From Algicella marina (GTDB lineage: Bacteria; Pseudomonadota; Alphaproteobacteria; Rhodobacterales; Rhodobacteraceae): a stretch of 64,000 nucleotides of DNA. Positions 62,984 to 64,000 of the stretch are shown one piece after another. Below the pieces are notes generated by a model. The model saw nothing but the letters and a program-made list of their open reading frames with translations, was not told the DNA's origin and did not search any database. Position 1 is the first letter of the stretch. Every line of letters starts with the position of its first letter. Location of the stretch: positions 3,332,501 through 3,396,500 of the forward strand of contig NZ_CP046620.1 in NCBI RefSeq assembly GCF_009931615.1. The letters run 5' to 3'. The translations under genes were made by a program, and so were the position numbers.

Positions 62984-64000
62984 TCAGGCGAGCTCTTTTG
63001 CTTCCATCTTGCCAAGATGCGGCCGGGCCGGTGCGAAGGCACGCGGCTCGCCGGCCGCAAGCTCGGGGAAAAGGGCGAGTATCTCGCGTTCCTGACGCGC
63101 ATCGAAGAAGGTCAGATCGCGGGCAAGCGGCTGGTAGCTCTCGGACCATGCCCCCTCTGCCATGACAATCTCATGGCTGTCGAACAGAAGATGGATGTAC
63201 TCGACCTGCGCAATCTCGTGATCTACCACGACTGTCGTCTCGTTGATGAGATCGACCGCGGCGACAAGGGCTTCGGGCAGGCCGAACAGTGCCTTGGCGC
63301 GCCAGCCATACACCAGCATCCCGTGATGGCGGGAGACGCGCATGTCCCTCAGCGGGAGTCCGTCCGAAAGCGCGCCTTTGCGGATGAGCACGGGCCGAAG
63401 GCGCGGGTTCTCCGCAAGCCTTTCGCGGCAAAGCGTACGGCGTCCGATCCAACACAGCGGCTTCGCTCCACTGTCGCGCGTCATCACCAGATCGCCGGGC
63501 ATCAGATCCTCGATGAGGCGCGGCCCCGTCGGCGTTTCGATCATCGTGCCGGGCGTGAAGCAGACGGCATCACCCGAGACGGTGATATCGTCAAAGGCGA
63601 CATCCTCGTCCGCGGCGTTGAGGTCCTCGATGACGATCCGCATGTCGAGCGTCGAACCGGTACCGGAAATCGCGCCGGAAAACCCGGTGAAGGTGGATGT
63701 CAGCGCCGGGCCGTCACCGATCCCGTCGAAGTTCGTGTCCTGCCGGGCTTCCTCGTTCGTGAAGTCACCGCCCCCGCCGTCCGCGCTCTCGAAGGCCAGC
63801 ACCGGAACGTAAGGCCCGCCGTCGATGGAAACCTCGATCCGCACGGAGCTCGTCATATCCCAGTCCTCGTCTCCGTTGGTTGCGTCGTCCTCTGCGAACA
63901 GGCCGCTGACGGTGAGGTTCTCGAAATTGGTAATGTCGATCGTATCGAAGGTGAGGGTGATGGAATCCACCGGGTTGGTGGCATTGTCCGTATCATGCAC
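62984..64000 (-). CDS. Hint-domain protein (C-terminal part, cut by window edge)
   Basis: This 338-residue partial protein contains an acidic, Ca-binding-like beta region (repeats rich in Asp, Gly and Thr such as EDDATNGDEDWD) and a Hint_2 domain starting at CFTPGTMIETPTGPRLIEDLMPGDLVMTRDSG and continuing through SRHHGMLVYGW. Such proteins are common in Rhodobacterales, are usually secreted by type I or similar systems, and undergo Hint-type cleavage. The N-terminus lies beyond the right edge. It converges with the GST gene. Confidence 0.85.
   Translation of the reverse strand: MHDTDNATNPVDSITLTFDTIDITNFENLTVSGLFAEDDATNGDEDWDMTSSVRIEVSIDGGPYVPVLAFESADGGGGDFTNEEARQDTNFDGIGDGPALTSTFTGFSGAISGTGSTLDMRIVIEDLNAADEDVAFDDITVSGDAVCFTPGTMIETPTGPRLIEDLMPGDLVMTRDSGAKPLCWIGRRTLCRERLAENPRLRPVLIRKGALSDGLPLRDMRVSRHHGMLVYGWRAKALFGLPEALVAAVDLINETTVVVDHEIAQVEYIHLLFDSHEIVMAEGAWSESYQPLARDLTFFDARQEREILALFPELAAGEPRAFAPARPHLGKMEAKELA

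Overview
The window looks like a chromosomal segment of a GC-rich alphaproteobacterium, most likely of the Rhodobacterales. Evidence: a CcrM-type adenine methyltransferase, the order ubiE-ubiB-trpF-rnhB-ccrM, the block rpsT-rhodanese-dnaA-dnaN-recF-gyrB, alphaproteobacterial versions of MutM and DapF, and a secreted Hint-domain protein of a kind common in marine roseobacters. All calls come from reading the sequence and translations; no database search was possible.

Layout. 1-3823 (minus): a co-directional run ubiE, ubiB, trpF, rnhB, ccrM (cut by the window edge), with an inverted repeat carrying GANTC methylation sites just before ccrM. 4218-6422 (plus): mutM, an enoyl-CoA hydratase and rpsT with promoter and terminator. 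6722-14857 (plus): rhodanese protein, dnaA, dnaN, recF, then two metabolic/transport genes (VOC, LysE) before gyrB. 14939-21607: PAS-GGDEF cyclase, HU, AMP nucleosidase, Crp/Fnr regulator, nitrilase-family amidase, ankyrin protein. 21615-28219: a urate/allantoin catabolic locus (permease, AllA, AllE, PuuE-UraD fusion on minus; UraH and the membrane urate oxidase PuuD on plus; a GntR regulator). 28282-30089: two secreted proteins of unknown role, one with a haem c motif. 30108-32404: mtaB, dapF and tRNA-Lys(UUU). 32405-33186: relic DNA next to the tRNA, including a RidA-family pseudogene. 33187-34555: a divergent HxlR regulator/EamA exporter pair.

34569-61884 is the centrepiece: 20 tightly packed minus-strand genes encoding an extracellular contractile injection system (eCIS, a phage-tail-like particle). 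From promoter-proximal to distal: sheath, tube, a two-CxxC baseplate/hub protein, a Pro-rich protein, DUF4255 tail-terminator, AAA+ ATPase, a 76-residue protein, two DUF4157 proteins, two hub/LysM proteins, gpD, gp5-like spike, PAAR-like tip, gp25, two J-like baseplate proteins, a gpI-like protein fused to a beta-helix, a DUF6519-type beta-helix protein and a small LysM-like protein. At least twelve junctions are four-base stop/start overlaps.

The most interesting genes are the two DUF4157 proteins, likely cargo. One has a second zinc-protease signature of the metzincin type (HExxHxxGxxD plus a Met-turn-like SLMHP). The other carries a candidate PD-(D/E)xK nuclease-like core, followed by a Pro/Glu-rich linker and two hydrophobic helices. 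No classical tape-measure protein and only one tube and one sheath are seen. A glutathione S-transferase and the C-terminal part of a Hint-domain protein close the window.
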